A stretch of DNA of 53,233 bases from contig SVGQ01000007.1 in NCBI GenBank assembly GCA_015056245.1, forward strand, positions 1-53,233, written 5' to 3'. Shown here in pieces: positions 43,304 to 51,677 of the stretch (its first letter is position 1; every line of letters begins with the position of its first letter). Both the position numbers and the translations under genes were made by a program. The stretch is from Clostridiales bacterium. GTDB lineage: Bacteria; Bacillota; Clostridia; Christensenellales; Aristaeellaceae. Below the pieces are notes generated by a model, which was not told the DNA's origin, did no database searches, and saw only the letters and a list, made by a program, of their open reading frames with translations.

Positions 43304-44491
43304 TCAGGCTTTCTCCGCTTTGGCCATGACCGCCGCCAGCACCGATGCCAGTGCAAAGGCGGCAAAACCAAACACAAAGGGCATCTTGGGCGTCCACTCG
43401 TAGAGGAAACCTGCCAGCGCAGCGCCGAAGATGTTTCCGAAGGACTTCATGGCGTTGAAGGAACCCATCACCAGATTGCTGTGTTCCCCTTCTCCCAATA
43501 CGGCGGCGCGGTTCTGCATCAGGGGGACGGAAACAAAATAGAAGGCGAAAAACAGCACATTCACCACAATAAAGGGGATCACATTCCCAAAGAGGATCAC
43601 GCCCAGCATGGCAGCTGTACACATGCCCATTACCCCGGCGATGTAGGGTGAAATCCTCTCCCGGCGCAGGATCCACATGCACAGCGTACCATTGGACACA
43701 ATGGAGATGATTCCCAGCGCGGCTTTGATGATCCCGTTGTAGCCGGAGGTAAGCTGGAATTGATCCCGCAGGTAGAAATTGAAACACTGTTCAAAGGCAA
43801 TATAGCCCAGATTGCCAAGGCCGTAGATCAGGAACAACAGAAGCAAGGTACGGGTCATGAACTGGCGGCACTGGGCGATGGCAGCAAAGGGATTGCACTC
43901 CTTCAGGCGTAGGTGCTCCTGCCAAGGCCCCTGAACCTGCCTGTCCTCCCGGCAGCCGATATACAGCAGCACGGACATGCTGGCAAGAACGGCGGCTTGC
44001 AGCCACACGGAATAGTAGATGTTGATCTCGCCTACCATACCGCCCACGAAATAGCCGAAGGATGCGGATACCGAATTGACGATGGCGTTGACCGCCAGAT
44101 TCCGGCCCCGGGTCTCCTCCGGGGAACAGTTGACCGTATAGGTAAGGAAAGCCACATAGCAGCCGCCGATAAAGATACCGGCAAACATGCGCGCCAGCAG
44201 GAATTGCAGCTCGGTTTGAGCCAACCCGAAAAATACCTGACCCAGCGCGTACCCCAGGCCGCTGATCAGCAGCACTTTCCGGCTGGACAGGATGCCCGCC
44301 AGTTTGCCCCAGAAGGGGGAGAAGAGAAAGTTAAAGGCGCTCATCACAGCCAGCGCCAGGCCGAACATATAATCATTCAGCCCCTGATCCACAATGATGG
44401 CAGGCGTAACAGGATGAACAAAATTGGCTGCCATATTGAAAATAAACATGATCACAAAAAAGTAGCCCAGATTGGCGTTGCCTTTTTTCAT
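43304..44491 (-). CDS. Major facilitator superfamily transporter
   Basis: 395 residues with about 12 membrane segments. Motif A-like SPFWGKLAGILSSRKVLLISG lies between segments 2 and 3, and RGRNLAVNAIVNSVSASFGYFVGG after segment 4 suits an antiporter. It is related to bacterial drug or metabolite exporters, but the substrate is unknown. The gene is divergent from yfbR and has a good minus-strand promoter. Confidence 0.88.
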   Translation of the reverse strand: MKKGNANLGYFFVIMFIFNMAANFVHPVTPAIIVDQGLNDYMFGLALAVMSAFNFLFSPFWGKLAGILSSRKVLLISGLGYALGQVFFGLAQTELQFLLARMFAGIFIGGCYVAFLTYTVNCSPEETRGRNLAVNAIVNSVSASFGYFVGGMVGEINIYYSVWLQAAVLASMSVLLYIGCREDRQVQGPWQEHLRLKECNPFAAIAQCRQFMTRTLLLLFLIYGLGNLGYIAFEQCFNFYLRDQFQLTSGYNGIIKAALGIISIVSNGTLCMWILRRERISPYIAGVMGMCTAAMLGVILFGNVIPFIVVNVLFFAFYFVSVPLMQNRAAVLGEGEHSNLVMGSFNAMKSFGNIFGAALAGFLYEWTPKMPFVFGFAAFALASVLAAVMAKAEKA

Positions 44492-44536
44492 GGCGATCTT
44501 CCTTCCGCTGGCACAAAGGTGGCGCGCAGCGGGATT

Positions 44537-44565
44537 ATCTTACCAGAGAGGATCGGCTCCGTCAA
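44537..44565 (-). promoter_or_regulatory. Promoter of the MFS gene
   Basis: On the minus strand, TTGACG, 17 bp, TAAGAT, about 45 bp from the ATG. Confidence 0.7.
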
Positions 44566-44581
44566 TGGCGCAGCGCATTTC

Positions 44582-44610
44582 TTGTCAGCGCTTTGCCTGC
44601 GTGCTATACT
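44582..44610 (+). promoter_or_regulatory. Promoter of yfbR
   Basis: TTGTCA, 17 bp, TATACT. It stands back to back with the MFS promoter, leaving only 16 bp between the -35 boxes. Confidence 0.75.
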
Positions 44611-44654
44611 AAGACGGTCCATTCACATCGGTAAACCAAAACGGAGGTCGTATC

Positions 44655-45236
44655 ATGAACCACTTTTTCGCCTATCTGGACCGCCTGAAACTGATCCGCC
44701 GGTGGGGCCTGATGCGCAACATCGAGCAGGAAAACGATATGGAACACAGCATGCAGACTGCCATGATCGCCCACGGGCTGGCGGTGCTGGGCAACCGCCG
44801 CTACAACCGCCATGTGAATCCGGAAACCGTGGTCACTCTTGCCCTGTATCACGATGCCAGCGAAGCCCTCACCGGGGATCTGCCAACTCCCGTCAAATAT
44901 AGAAACCCGGAGATGCAGACCGCCTACCATGACATCGAAAACCGCGCACGGCAGCGTCTGCTGGGCATGCTGCCCGATGATCTGCAAGCTGACTTTGCCC
45001 CGTACATCCAGCCGGATGAGGCCAGTGAATGCTGGCAGCTGGTGAAGGCAGCCGACCGCATCAGCGCATACCTGAAATGCCTGACCGAGGAAAAGCTGGG
45101 CAATGGTGAGTTTGCCAAGGCCAAGGAAACCATTCTGGAAAGTCTGACCAGCAGTTCCCTGCCGGAAGTGAAGGATTTTCTGGAGTCCTTTGTACCCAGC
45201 TATACCCTGACCCCGGATGAGCTGAGCCGGGGATAA
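44655..45236 (+). CDS. yfbR: 5'-deoxynucleotidase, YfbR-like HD hydrolase
   Basis: 193-residue HD-domain phosphohydrolase that dephosphorylates deoxyribonucleoside 5'-monophosphates. The metal ligands are in ENDMEHSMQTAMIAHGLA and LYHDASEALTGDLPTPVKY, with the late Asp in KAADRISAYLKCLTEE. All match YfbR closely. CGGAGGTCGTATC precedes the ATG. It is convergent with galK; between them lies one of the structured elements. Confidence 0.93.
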   Translation: MNHFFAYLDRLKLIRRWGLMRNIEQENDMEHSMQTAMIAHGLAVLGNRRYNRHVNPETVVTLALYHDASEALTGDLPTPVKYRNPEMQTAYHDIENRARQRLLGMLPDDLQADFAPYIQPDEASECWQLVKAADRISAYLKCLTEEKLGNGEFAKAKETILESLTSSSLPEVKDFLESFVPSYTLTPDELSRG

Positions 45237-45440
45237 GGGGAGGCCGATGGGGCTGTTGCTGCCAATGAACGCTGCTCTGCAACACCGGCCTGTGTTCCGT
45301 GGCTGCCCATTCCCTGCTTGGGAGGGCAACTTCGGGCTGCTGATGCGATACGCGCAGCATGGGCGGATTTCATGGGCAGCCGTCGGGCTGTCCGCAACCG
45401 GGTGCAATGTTCAGAAGCCGCAGAGGAATAACAAATCAAA

Positions 45441-45473
45441 ACCTCCGGAAGATCATCGATCATTCCGGAGGTT
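45441..45473. repeat. First copy of the yfbR/galK terminator hairpin
   Basis: An 11-bp stem, AACCTCCGGAA with TTCCGGAGGTT, immediately left of structured element B. The 33 bases are identical to 45680-45712. The 45237-45439 stretch before it shows nothing else recognisable. Confidence 0.9.
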
Positions 45474-45679
45474 AGACTGTCGAAAAACCCAAGGAGGTAT
45501 TGGAGGGCCGCAGCCCTCCAATTGCCAAACCGAAACCAGCGACATGCGCGGTGGTTTCGGAACCCTTGCGTAGCAAGGGATTCCTAACGCCGTTTGCCGC
45601 CCGGGGAGCCGTAGGCTCCTAGGCAAACGGTGCAAAACTCGTCAAAAAAGCCGCCGCAGGCGTGTTTTTTGACGACCTG
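45474..45679 (+). repeat. Structured intergenic element, copy B
   Basis: 206 bp, starting AGACTGTCGAAAAAC and ending GTTTTTTGACGACCTG. Hairpins in order: 45499-45522 (ATTGGAGGGC/GCCCTCCAAT), 45530-45560 (CCGAAACC/GGTTTCGG), 45559-45584 (CCCTTGC/GCAAGGG), 45590-45630 (CCGTTTGCC/GGCAAACGG) and 45640-45674 (CGTCAAAAAAGCC, matching TTTTTTGACG). The last has an A-run on one side and a T-run on the other, like a two-way terminator. It encodes no protein. Confidence 0.9.
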
Positions 45680-45712
45680 ACCTCCGGAAGATCATCGATC
45701 ATTCCGGAGGTT
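45680..45712. terminator. Second copy of the yfbR/galK bidirectional terminator
   Basis: Identical to 45441-45473. Before the insertion this would have been the single terminator shared by two convergent genes. It now serves as the galK end. Confidence 0.8.
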
Positions 45713-45763
45713 TATGTATTCAGGGATTGTCATGGGCTGCAGGCCCAGCCGTTTGGCTTTCCG

Positions 45764-47065
45764 TTATCCCAGCTTGATGCAGGCGGGGCCTTCAGGTCGA
45801 ATTGCCAGTACATTGCAGCTGTGCTGACCAAAGACCAGCTCCATCTCCTTGACGAAGCTGTCCAGCATGGCATTGGGCACGAAGTTCAGGGTGGTGCCGG
45901 CAAAGCCGCCGCCGTGGACGCGCCATGCGCCGCTATTCTGCAGCTTGCTCTGGCTCAGCATCAGAGCCAACGCCAGCTCCTGGCGGTCGGAGGTAGCAAA
46001 AATGTTCTGCAGATACTCGAAGCTGCTGCGTCCGCTTTCGATGATCAGGTTCAGGAAAGCGGGCATGTCATCCCGCTGCAGGGCGCATACCAGCTCGGAA
46101 ACGCGACGGTTCTCGGCAAAGTAGTGGGCGGCGCGCATGATGGCACGGTCAGCATTCTGATCCTTCAGCTGCTGTCGCACCCGGGGCAGCTCCCGCATGA
46201 ACTGTTCCGGCAGCACAGAGCGCAAGTCGGGCTGCCCGAAGCACTGGGCCACGGCCTTCATCTCAGCGGGGATGGAGGCATAGGCAGGGGTCAGGTCGTC
46301 GTGGCTGCCGCCGGTGTTGACCACCACCAGCTGATAACCCATCTTGGCGAAATCGTAGGGGATGGCGGTCACCTGAGGGTCGGGGTTCTGGAAGTCGATG
46401 TAGCATAGGCCGCCCACGCTGCTGGCCATCTGATCCATCAGGCCGCTGGGCTTGCCGAAGTACACGTTTTCGGCGTACTGGGAGATGATGGCGCGCTTTT
46501 TGGCATCCAGCTTGTTGCCGGCATACAGCTCGTCAAAGATGGCGCAGATGAGCACCTCAAAGGCGGCGGAACTGCTCAGGCCGCTGCCGGAGCGCACATT
46601 GGAGGTGATAACCGCATCGAAACCGCCGATGGCGAGGCCTTCCCGGTGCATACCGTGGGCTACGCCACGCACCAGAGCGGCGGTGGTGCCTTCCTCCTCC
46701 TTGCGGGGAGCCAGCTGATCCGGCGCGACGGACAGGCTCAGGGCCGGATAGCCCTCGCTGTGGATGTTGACGATGTTGTCATCCCGGCGGGTGACAGCAG
46801 CCAGCGTGTCCAGATTGACGGCGGCAGCCAGCACCTTGCCGCGGTTGTGGTCGGTGTGGTTGCCGGAGATCTCGGTGCGTCCGGGGGCGCTGATCATATA
46901 GATGGGCTGGGCGTTGCCGATCAGATCCTCATGGCGCTTCAACAGCCCGGTGTAACGGGCGCGCTGGTTCACCAGCATGCCTTCCCGGCTGCCGTACAGG
47001 GTCATCAGTCGTTGCATCACATCGGGGCTTTGCAGCTGCCGCTGCATCTTTGCGTACTGATTCAT
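45764..47065 (-). CDS. galK: Galactokinase
   Basis: 433-residue GHMP kinase. APGRTEISGNHTDHNRG is the galactokinase signature, SGSGLSSSAAFEV the phosphate loop, and the C-terminal motif is HGGGFAGTTLNF. FGKPSGLMDQMASSVGG is also characteristic. It phosphorylates galactose to galactose-1-phosphate in the Leloir pathway. The N-terminus is about 50 residues longer than in short galactokinases. It follows a solute-binding protein gene by 41 bp, suggesting co-transcription; galT and galE are not adjacent. Confidence 0.92.
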   Translation of the reverse strand: MNQYAKMQRQLQSPDVMQRLMTLYGSREGMLVNQRARYTGLLKRHEDLIGNAQPIYMISAPGRTEISGNHTDHNRGKVLAAAVNLDTLAAVTRRDDNIVNIHSEGYPALSLSVAPDQLAPRKEEEGTTAALVRGVAHGMHREGLAIGGFDAVITSNVRSGSGLSSSAAFEVLICAIFDELYAGNKLDAKKRAIISQYAENVYFGKPSGLMDQMASSVGGLCYIDFQNPDPQVTAIPYDFAKMGYQLVVVNTGGSHDDLTPAYASIPAEMKAVAQCFGQPDLRSVLPEQFMRELPRVRQQLKDQNADRAIMRAAHYFAENRRVSELVCALQRDDMPAFLNLIIESGRSSFEYLQNIFATSDRQELALALMLSQSKLQNSGAWRVHGGGFAGTTLNFVPNAMLDSFVKEMELVFGQHSCNVLAIRPEGPACIKLG

Positions 47066-47106
47066 CAGTTGCTCTTCCTTCCTTGCTTTGTGATGAGTTA
47101 CTGTCG

Positions 47107-48609
47107 TCAGGGGTTGAGGCTGTCGGCAACAGACTGCCAGAAGGCGGTCATCTCAGCCGCGCCCAGTTGGTTCAGTTCCTCGCGGAACTGGGTCAGTGTC
47201 TGGTCGTTGATGGGGGTTTCACCCAGTACAAAGTTGGCGATGGCGGTATCCGCATACCGGCCCAGCTCCAGCTGGAGCGGATTCACCTGCGCCCGCTGTT
47301 CGGCGGTCAGGGTGTAGTAGGGGAACGCCATGCGCAGGTAGGGGGCCAGTACGTCGCACTGGCTGGTCACGTGTGTGACGGCTTGATCACCGAAGCTGGC
47401 GTTGAAAGCCTTGGGGAACAGCAGCGGCATTTCGCCGGTATCAGTGATGCTGATGGCGCCGCTGGAGATGCGGTACATGGTTTCGTCATCGGTGTGCCAG
47501 TTCCAGGTGCCGTCTGCGGCGTAGGACCAGCAGTCGCCTTCCTTGCCCACCATGGCTTCGATCGCGCCTTCCTCGGTGTAGAGGATATCCACCCAGCGCA
47601 GAAGGGCGGCAGGATCGGCGCAGGCAGAGGTGATGGCGAAGGTGCCCCGGCTGATCTGACCGTTCAGGTCCCGGTAGACCTGTGTGCCATCAGCAGCGGT
47701 GAGAGGCTCCAGCACCACGTAGTTCTGGCAGTGATCCAGCGGCAGCAGGTACAGGGGCGTGGGAGCGAAGAATGCACCGTAGGTGATGGTGGCCTTCTCG
47801 TCGGTTACCAAACGCAGGCTGTCAGCCATTTCAAAGCCGTCAGGATCCAGCAGGCCTTCGGCGTAGAGGGTGCGCATATCCGCAAGGAACGCGGCGAAAC
47901 TGTCCTCCAGAGGCCAGTAATGCACCTGCCCGGCATCGTCCAGATAGAGGTTGTAGTCGTTGGCAACCACGCCATAAGCATGGCTGAAGAACTTCAGGTC
48001 CCACGGGCCGATGAACAGGAAGGGCTTTTCGTCGCTCTTGCCGTTCTTGTTGGGATCCCGGTCACGGAAGGCACGGAGCACCTGAGTGAGGCTCTCCATG
48101 TCGGTGGGCTTGTCCAGATGCAATTCCTCCAGCCATGTCTGGTTGATCCACATGGCATTCTGGGTGGACAGGGTCTGAATCATGGGCAGCGCGCCCACCT
48201 TGCCGTTGGGCAGGGTGATGGCGGCGAGCCAGTCCGGGTTTTCCTGCAAAAGCGCCCACAGGTTGGGGGCATTCTCAGGCAACAGGGGCAGCAGGTCGAT
48301 CAGCTGACCGGAATCGGTGTAGCGGATTAGTTCCTCGCTAGTCAGTGTGGCTTTGAACAGCACATCCGGCAGCTGACCACCCTGGGCAAACATGCCATCT
48401 TTGGCGGCCTGCCATTTGGCTGCGTCGGTGTACTCCTGAAACGTGAAGCCCACGCCGGTGCGCTCCTGCATACGGGTGAAAAAGTCGTTGGAAGCCCAGT
48501 CCTTGGCGCTTTCCTGACCGTCAAAACCCGCCATCACAAATTCCTGCGCAAAACAGGCAGCGGGCAAAAGCAGCAGCACGGTCAGCAGGCAAAGGAATCG
48601 TTTCAGCAT
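47107..48609 (-). CDS. Extracellular solute-binding protein (ABC transporter family 1)
   Basis: 500 residues with a signal peptide ending LPAACFAQ; no classical lipobox is obvious. QLPDVLFKATLTSEELIRYTDSGQLIDLLPLL and a calcium-like acidic loop DRDPNKNGKSDEKP are typical of family 1 sugar-binding proteins of the LplA type. GGGAGGCGAAGTT precedes the ATG at 48609. The usual permease genes are not next to it; galK follows on the same strand. It may deliver galactose-containing sugars to a permease encoded elsewhere. Confidence 0.85.
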   Translation of the reverse strand: MLKRFLCLLTVLLLLPAACFAQEFVMAGFDGQESAKDWASNDFFTRMQERTGVGFTFQEYTDAAKWQAAKDGMFAQGGQLPDVLFKATLTSEELIRYTDSGQLIDLLPLLPENAPNLWALLQENPDWLAAITLPNGKVGALPMIQTLSTQNAMWINQTWLEELHLDKPTDMESLTQVLRAFRDRDPNKNGKSDEKPFLFIGPWDLKFFSHAYGVVANDYNLYLDDAGQVHYWPLEDSFAAFLADMRTLYAEGLLDPDGFEMADSLRLVTDEKATITYGAFFAPTPLYLLPLDHCQNYVVLEPLTAADGTQVYRDLNGQISRGTFAITSACADPAALLRWVDILYTEEGAIEAMVGKEGDCWSYAADGTWNWHTDDETMYRISSGAISITDTGEMPLLFPKAFNASFGDQAVTHVTSQCDVLAPYLRMAFPYYTLTAEQRAQVNPLQLELGRYADTAIANFVLGETPINDQTLTQFREELNQLGAAEMTAFWQSVADSLNP

Positions 48610-48678
48610 AACTTCGCCTCCCTGAGAAAATGTGTGTTGGACAGGGAAAGGGGCAGACAGTCCCACCCTATCTATATT

Positions 48679-48707
48679 ATTATAACCCATTCAGAGGGGT
48701 TTGGAAA
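48679..48707 (-). promoter_or_regulatory. Candidate promoter of the solute-binding protein / galK operon
   Basis: Minus-strand TATAAT with a poor -35 (TTTCCA) 17 bp upstream, which would fit activator-dependent expression. Confidence 0.4.
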
Positions 48708-49026
48708 GTATGTTGCATAAAAAAGATAGGCAATATGCCCGATTTTGCTGCTGCAAGTGTCCGTGCCAATGGATGCTGTGTTGCAAACACCAAATGGAAT
48801 AATGTGACGCATCAGACCGTTCCTTCCAACGATCAAATCTACTCAATCATTACAGTACATCAAATTTAATATCGTTCCACATAGATAAGAGGATCTCACC
48901 GGCGTTCAAGTCATCCCATATCACAAAATGAATCAGCCATTTTGCTGCTCATACAAATACCTCCCTTTTCAAAGGGAGGCACAAAATGATAAAGTCATAT
49001 TGTAAGGGGTAAAGAGCACTTTCAGC
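48708..49026. other. AT-rich gap downstream of dnaA
   Basis: Lower in GC than its neighbours. It holds a short stem, CCTCCCTT with AAGGGAGG (48960-48979), probably the end of the dnaA transcript, and a single GTTCCACA sequence near 48874 that distantly resembles a DnaA box. No gene or RNA recognised. Confidence 0.5.
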
Positions 49027-50367
49027 CTACCTTCCCCTCTCCGACGGCGCATCCTTGATCATCCGGCGGATATCATCCATCAGATTGGTCAGGCTGGGGG
49101 ACACCTTCATGGATTTTTCCACCTTTTCGATGGAGGACATAACAGTGGTGTAATGCCGACCGCCAAAGGCTTCGCCGATCTTGGTCAGGCTCAGGCCCAT
49201 CATTTCGCGCACCAAATACATGGCAATCTGCCGGGGAACTGTGATATCATGATTACGGCGGGGGCTCTTCAGGTCGTCCACGGTGATGCCGTAATAGGCG
49301 GCGACGGACTCCTGGATCAGCTCGGTGCTGATGGGGCGGGTATCCCGCTTGAGCAGCTCCTTGAGGGCCTCCTGTGCCAGCTGCATATCCACCGGACGGC
49401 GGGTCAGGCCGGAATAGGCGGTCAGGCGGGTCAGGCTGCCCTCCAGCTCGCGCACGTTGGTGTCGATGCGCTCAGCGATCAGTTCCAGCACATCATCGGA
49501 GATGACCAGGTGCTCAAACTCGGCCTTCTTGCGCAGGATCGCCAGACGGGTCTCGAAATCCGGGCGCTGAATATCCGCATTCAGGCCGCCTTCAAAGCGG
49601 CTGCAGAGCCGTTCCTCCAGCTTCTGGATCTCCCGGGGCGGCTTGTCGCTGGTCATGATGATCTGCTTGCCGGCCTCTTTCAGGTGGTTGAACGTGTGGA
49701 AGAACTCTTCCTCCGTGGCGCTCTTGCCTGCGATGAACTGGATATCGTCCACCATCAGGATATCGGCGGTGCGGAAACGGTCGCGGAACTGCTGGTTGCG
49801 GTTGGTCTGCATGGCGGTGACCAGCTGATTGGTAAAATCCTCACTGGTGATGTAGACGATGTTCATCTCCGGGTGCAGTTCGTGGGCGTAGTGACCGATG
49901 GCGTGCATCAGGTGGGTTTTGCCAAGGCCCACGCCGCCGTAGATGAACAGCGGGTTGTACGCCTGAGAGGGCACCTCTGCCACCGCCAGGGACACCGCGT
50001 GGGCGAAGCGGTTGCCGCCGCCCACCACAAAGGTATCGAAGGTATACTTGGGGTTCAGATTTGCCAGACGCGGACCTGCCTGTTGCTGATCCAGCTCCCG
50101 CATGCGGTCTTCCAGCTCATCCGTGCAGAGCACTTCTACGATGAGGGTTTTCCCTGCTGCTTTGCACACCGCCTCAGAGATGTTGGGCAGGAAACGCTTC
50201 ACGCCGATATCCATGATCAGCTTGTTGACGCACTGCAAAAGCAGGTGGTCGTTGATCAGGGCATGCGGCTTGAGGGGGGAATCCACCCAAGTTTCGTAAC
50301 TGACGCGGTTCATTTCTTCCTTCAGAACCATGCATGCTGAGGACCAGATCCGTTCCGCTTCGGACAT
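49027..50367 (-). CDS. dnaA: Chromosomal replication initiator DnaA
   Basis: 446-residue AAA+ initiator. Domain I (about 1-80), Walker A GGVGLGKTHLMHAI, Walker B ILMVDDIQFI, sensor motifs and the C-terminal DNA-binding domain are in order. The recognition helix reads GGRHYTTVMSS where nearly all DnaA have GGRDHTTV; the Asp and His contact bases in E. coli DnaA. GAAGGGGTTGAAAAT precedes the ATG at 50367. dnaN, normally next, is replaced by a solute-binding protein gene on the same strand. It probably starts replication, but its DNA specificity may be shifted. Confidence 0.95.
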   Translation of the reverse strand: MSEAERIWSSACMVLKEEMNRVSYETWVDSPLKPHALINDHLLLQCVNKLIMDIGVKRFLPNISEAVCKAAGKTLIVEVLCTDELEDRMRELDQQQAGPRLANLNPKYTFDTFVVGGGNRFAHAVSLAVAEVPSQAYNPLFIYGGVGLGKTHLMHAIGHYAHELHPEMNIVYITSEDFTNQLVTAMQTNRNQQFRDRFRTADILMVDDIQFIAGKSATEEEFFHTFNHLKEAGKQIIMTSDKPPREIQKLEERLCSRFEGGLNADIQRPDFETRLAILRKKAEFEHLVISDDVLELIAERIDTNVRELEGSLTRLTAYSGLTRRPVDMQLAQEALKELLKRDTRPISTELIQESVAAYYGITVDDLKSPRRNHDITVPRQIAMYLVREMMGLSLTKIGEAFGGRHYTTVMSSIEKVEKSMKVSPSLTNLMDDIRRMIKDAPSERGR

Positions 50368-50413
50368 ATTTTCAACCCCTTCTTGGTATAAATTCTGCAT
50401 ATAGACTACATGG

Positions 50414-50612
50414 TTTTCCACATCTGGTGTACAAAAATCGCCTTGGCGTGGAAAACACAGCTTTATGTGGAAAAAGGCAAATGTGCCCCTTGTCATTGGG
50501 GTACTCATCATATCAAAACCCTGTGTTTTTGGCAAGTACCGACATTTTTGAACACTTGCATAGCCACTCTTCTTCCCGCACATTTGGATGTCCAGTCCTT
50601 GTGTGTGGAAAA
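50414..50612. promoter_or_regulatory. Cluster of four DnaA-box-like sites and AT-rich zone (candidate oriC)
   Basis: TTTTCCACA at 50414-50422, CGTGGAAAA at 50447-50455 and TGTGGAAAA at 50466-50474 and 50604-50612 match the DnaA box TTATCCACA with A-to-T at position 3. A 35-bp stretch almost free of G/C follows at 50661-50696. The cluster is immediately upstream of dnaA. It may be the origin or only the dnaA autoregulatory region. Confidence 0.6.
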
Positions 50613-50825
50613 ATGTCAAGCACAAGACATAGTTTTCGGTCCAAACAGCTATGCAGCGTATACATAAAAAATCGAATAAATATTAATTCTTAACAAGATG
50701 TTACCGCTCCCGGAAGCAGATTTTCCTTCCATCGTCACAAGGATTCCTGCCGCCAACTGTAGAATGTTACAGAGTGGGAAACGAATTCTGTCGGATTTGA
50801 CACAAATCAAAGGAGGTGCAGCAGC

Positions 50826-51320
50826 ATGGCCATTCCTGTAATGCAGGAAGCCGTGGAACAGGCAGTGGCGCCACTGTTGGGGATCATGCTGGTGCAGTCC
50901 TGCCCCATTGTGGAGGATCTGACGGAGTTTCTGCGCGGCTATGCCCCCTACCGGCAAGGGCTGGAGGCCTTCCGGGACGAGCTGGAAAACGAGCTTCTGC
51001 GCCTTCTGGGCCGCTACACCCACGGCAGCATGCTGGTGATCGCTGACAATTATCAGCCCATCCGTCTGGGACGGGAGATGCTGCGACGCATCACCGACGA
51101 GGTCATGGGCGTGCTCTTTGAAAGCCTGACCCCGTTTTCTGCCAACTTCATCAAGCTGAACGACTATAGTCTGCGGGTCCAGAGCCTGTCCGCGCTGCGG
51201 GTGCTGGTCACCCGGTACGCTTCCTACTATTCTCAGGAGGATCTCCGCTTCATGGCCCGGATGATCCGCAGTATCTATCCGCCCCACCGCTATCAGGGTT
51301 GGTTGCCCATCGACTGGTAA
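50826..51320 (+). CDS. Conserved-looking protein of unknown function
   Basis: 164 residues, not recognised. The sequence is leucine-rich and mostly helical (for example DELENELLRLLGRYTHGSMLVIADNY and REMLRRITDEVMGVLFESL). There is no signal peptide, membrane segment or obvious metal motif; it ends YPPHRYQGWLPIDW. AAAGGAGGTG precedes the ATG. It lies between the dnaA upstream region and structured element C, divergent from dnaA. Its codon use and ribosome site support a real gene. Confidence 0.7.
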   Translation: MAIPVMQEAVEQAVAPLLGIMLVQSCPIVEDLTEFLRGYAPYRQGLEAFRDELENELLRLLGRYTHGSMLVIADNYQPIRLGREMLRRITDEVMGVLFESLTPFSANFIKLNDYSLRVQSLSALRVLVTRYASYYSQEDLRFMARMIRSIYPPHRYQGWLPIDW

Positions 51321-51356
51321 CCGGGCTTTTGTTAGATTTGACAGCCGTTGATTCAT

Positions 51357-51385
51357 AACCGTTGTGTTCTGCATGCACAACGGTT
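51357..51385 (+). repeat. First copy of a terminator hairpin next to element C
   Basis: AACCGTTGTG and CACAACGGTT stem, 28 of 29 bases identical with 51593-51621. The T-run is interrupted by the inserted element. Confidence 0.88.
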
Positions 51386-51592
51386 CAGATCGTCAAAAAA
51401 CACGCCTGCGGCGGCTTTTTTGACGAGTTTTGCACCGTTTGCCTAGGAGCCTAGGGCTCCCCGGGCGGCAAACGGCGATAGGAACCCCTTGCTACGCAAG
51501 GGTTCCGAAACCACCGTACACGCCGCTGGTTTCGGATGAACAATCGGAGGGCTGCGGCCCTCCGATACCTCTGAGACTTCTTTGACAGTCTG
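51386..51592 (-). repeat. Structured intergenic element, copy C (reverse orientation)
   Basis: 207 bp, starting CAGATCGTCAAAAAA and ending TTCTTTGACAGTCTG, the reverse complement of the layout in copy B. All five hairpins are present. In the first, the stem reads ATCGGAGGGC/GCCCTCCGAT compared with ATTGG.../...CCAAT in copy B, a paired change. Confidence 0.88.
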
Positions 51593-51625
51593 AACCGTTG
51601 TGTTCTGCATGCGCAACGGTTTTTT
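51593..51625 (+). terminator. Second copy of the terminator hairpin, with T-run
   Basis: AACCGTTGTG with GCAACGGTT followed by five further T. This is probably the original terminator of the 50826 gene. Confidence 0.8.
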
Positions 51626-51670
51626 GTTGTTTTCCCAGCCTTTGCAAGGCGGGTACGCCTTTGCGAAATC

Positions 51671-51677
51671 TGTCGAA
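51671..51677 (+). promoter_or_regulatory. Possible Spo0A box upstream of spo0A
   Basis: TGTCGAA, the core of the 0A box, lies about 315 bp before the spo0A start. A single heptamer in a repeat-rich gap; function uncertain. The rest of 51626-51990 holds no gene. Confidence 0.4.
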
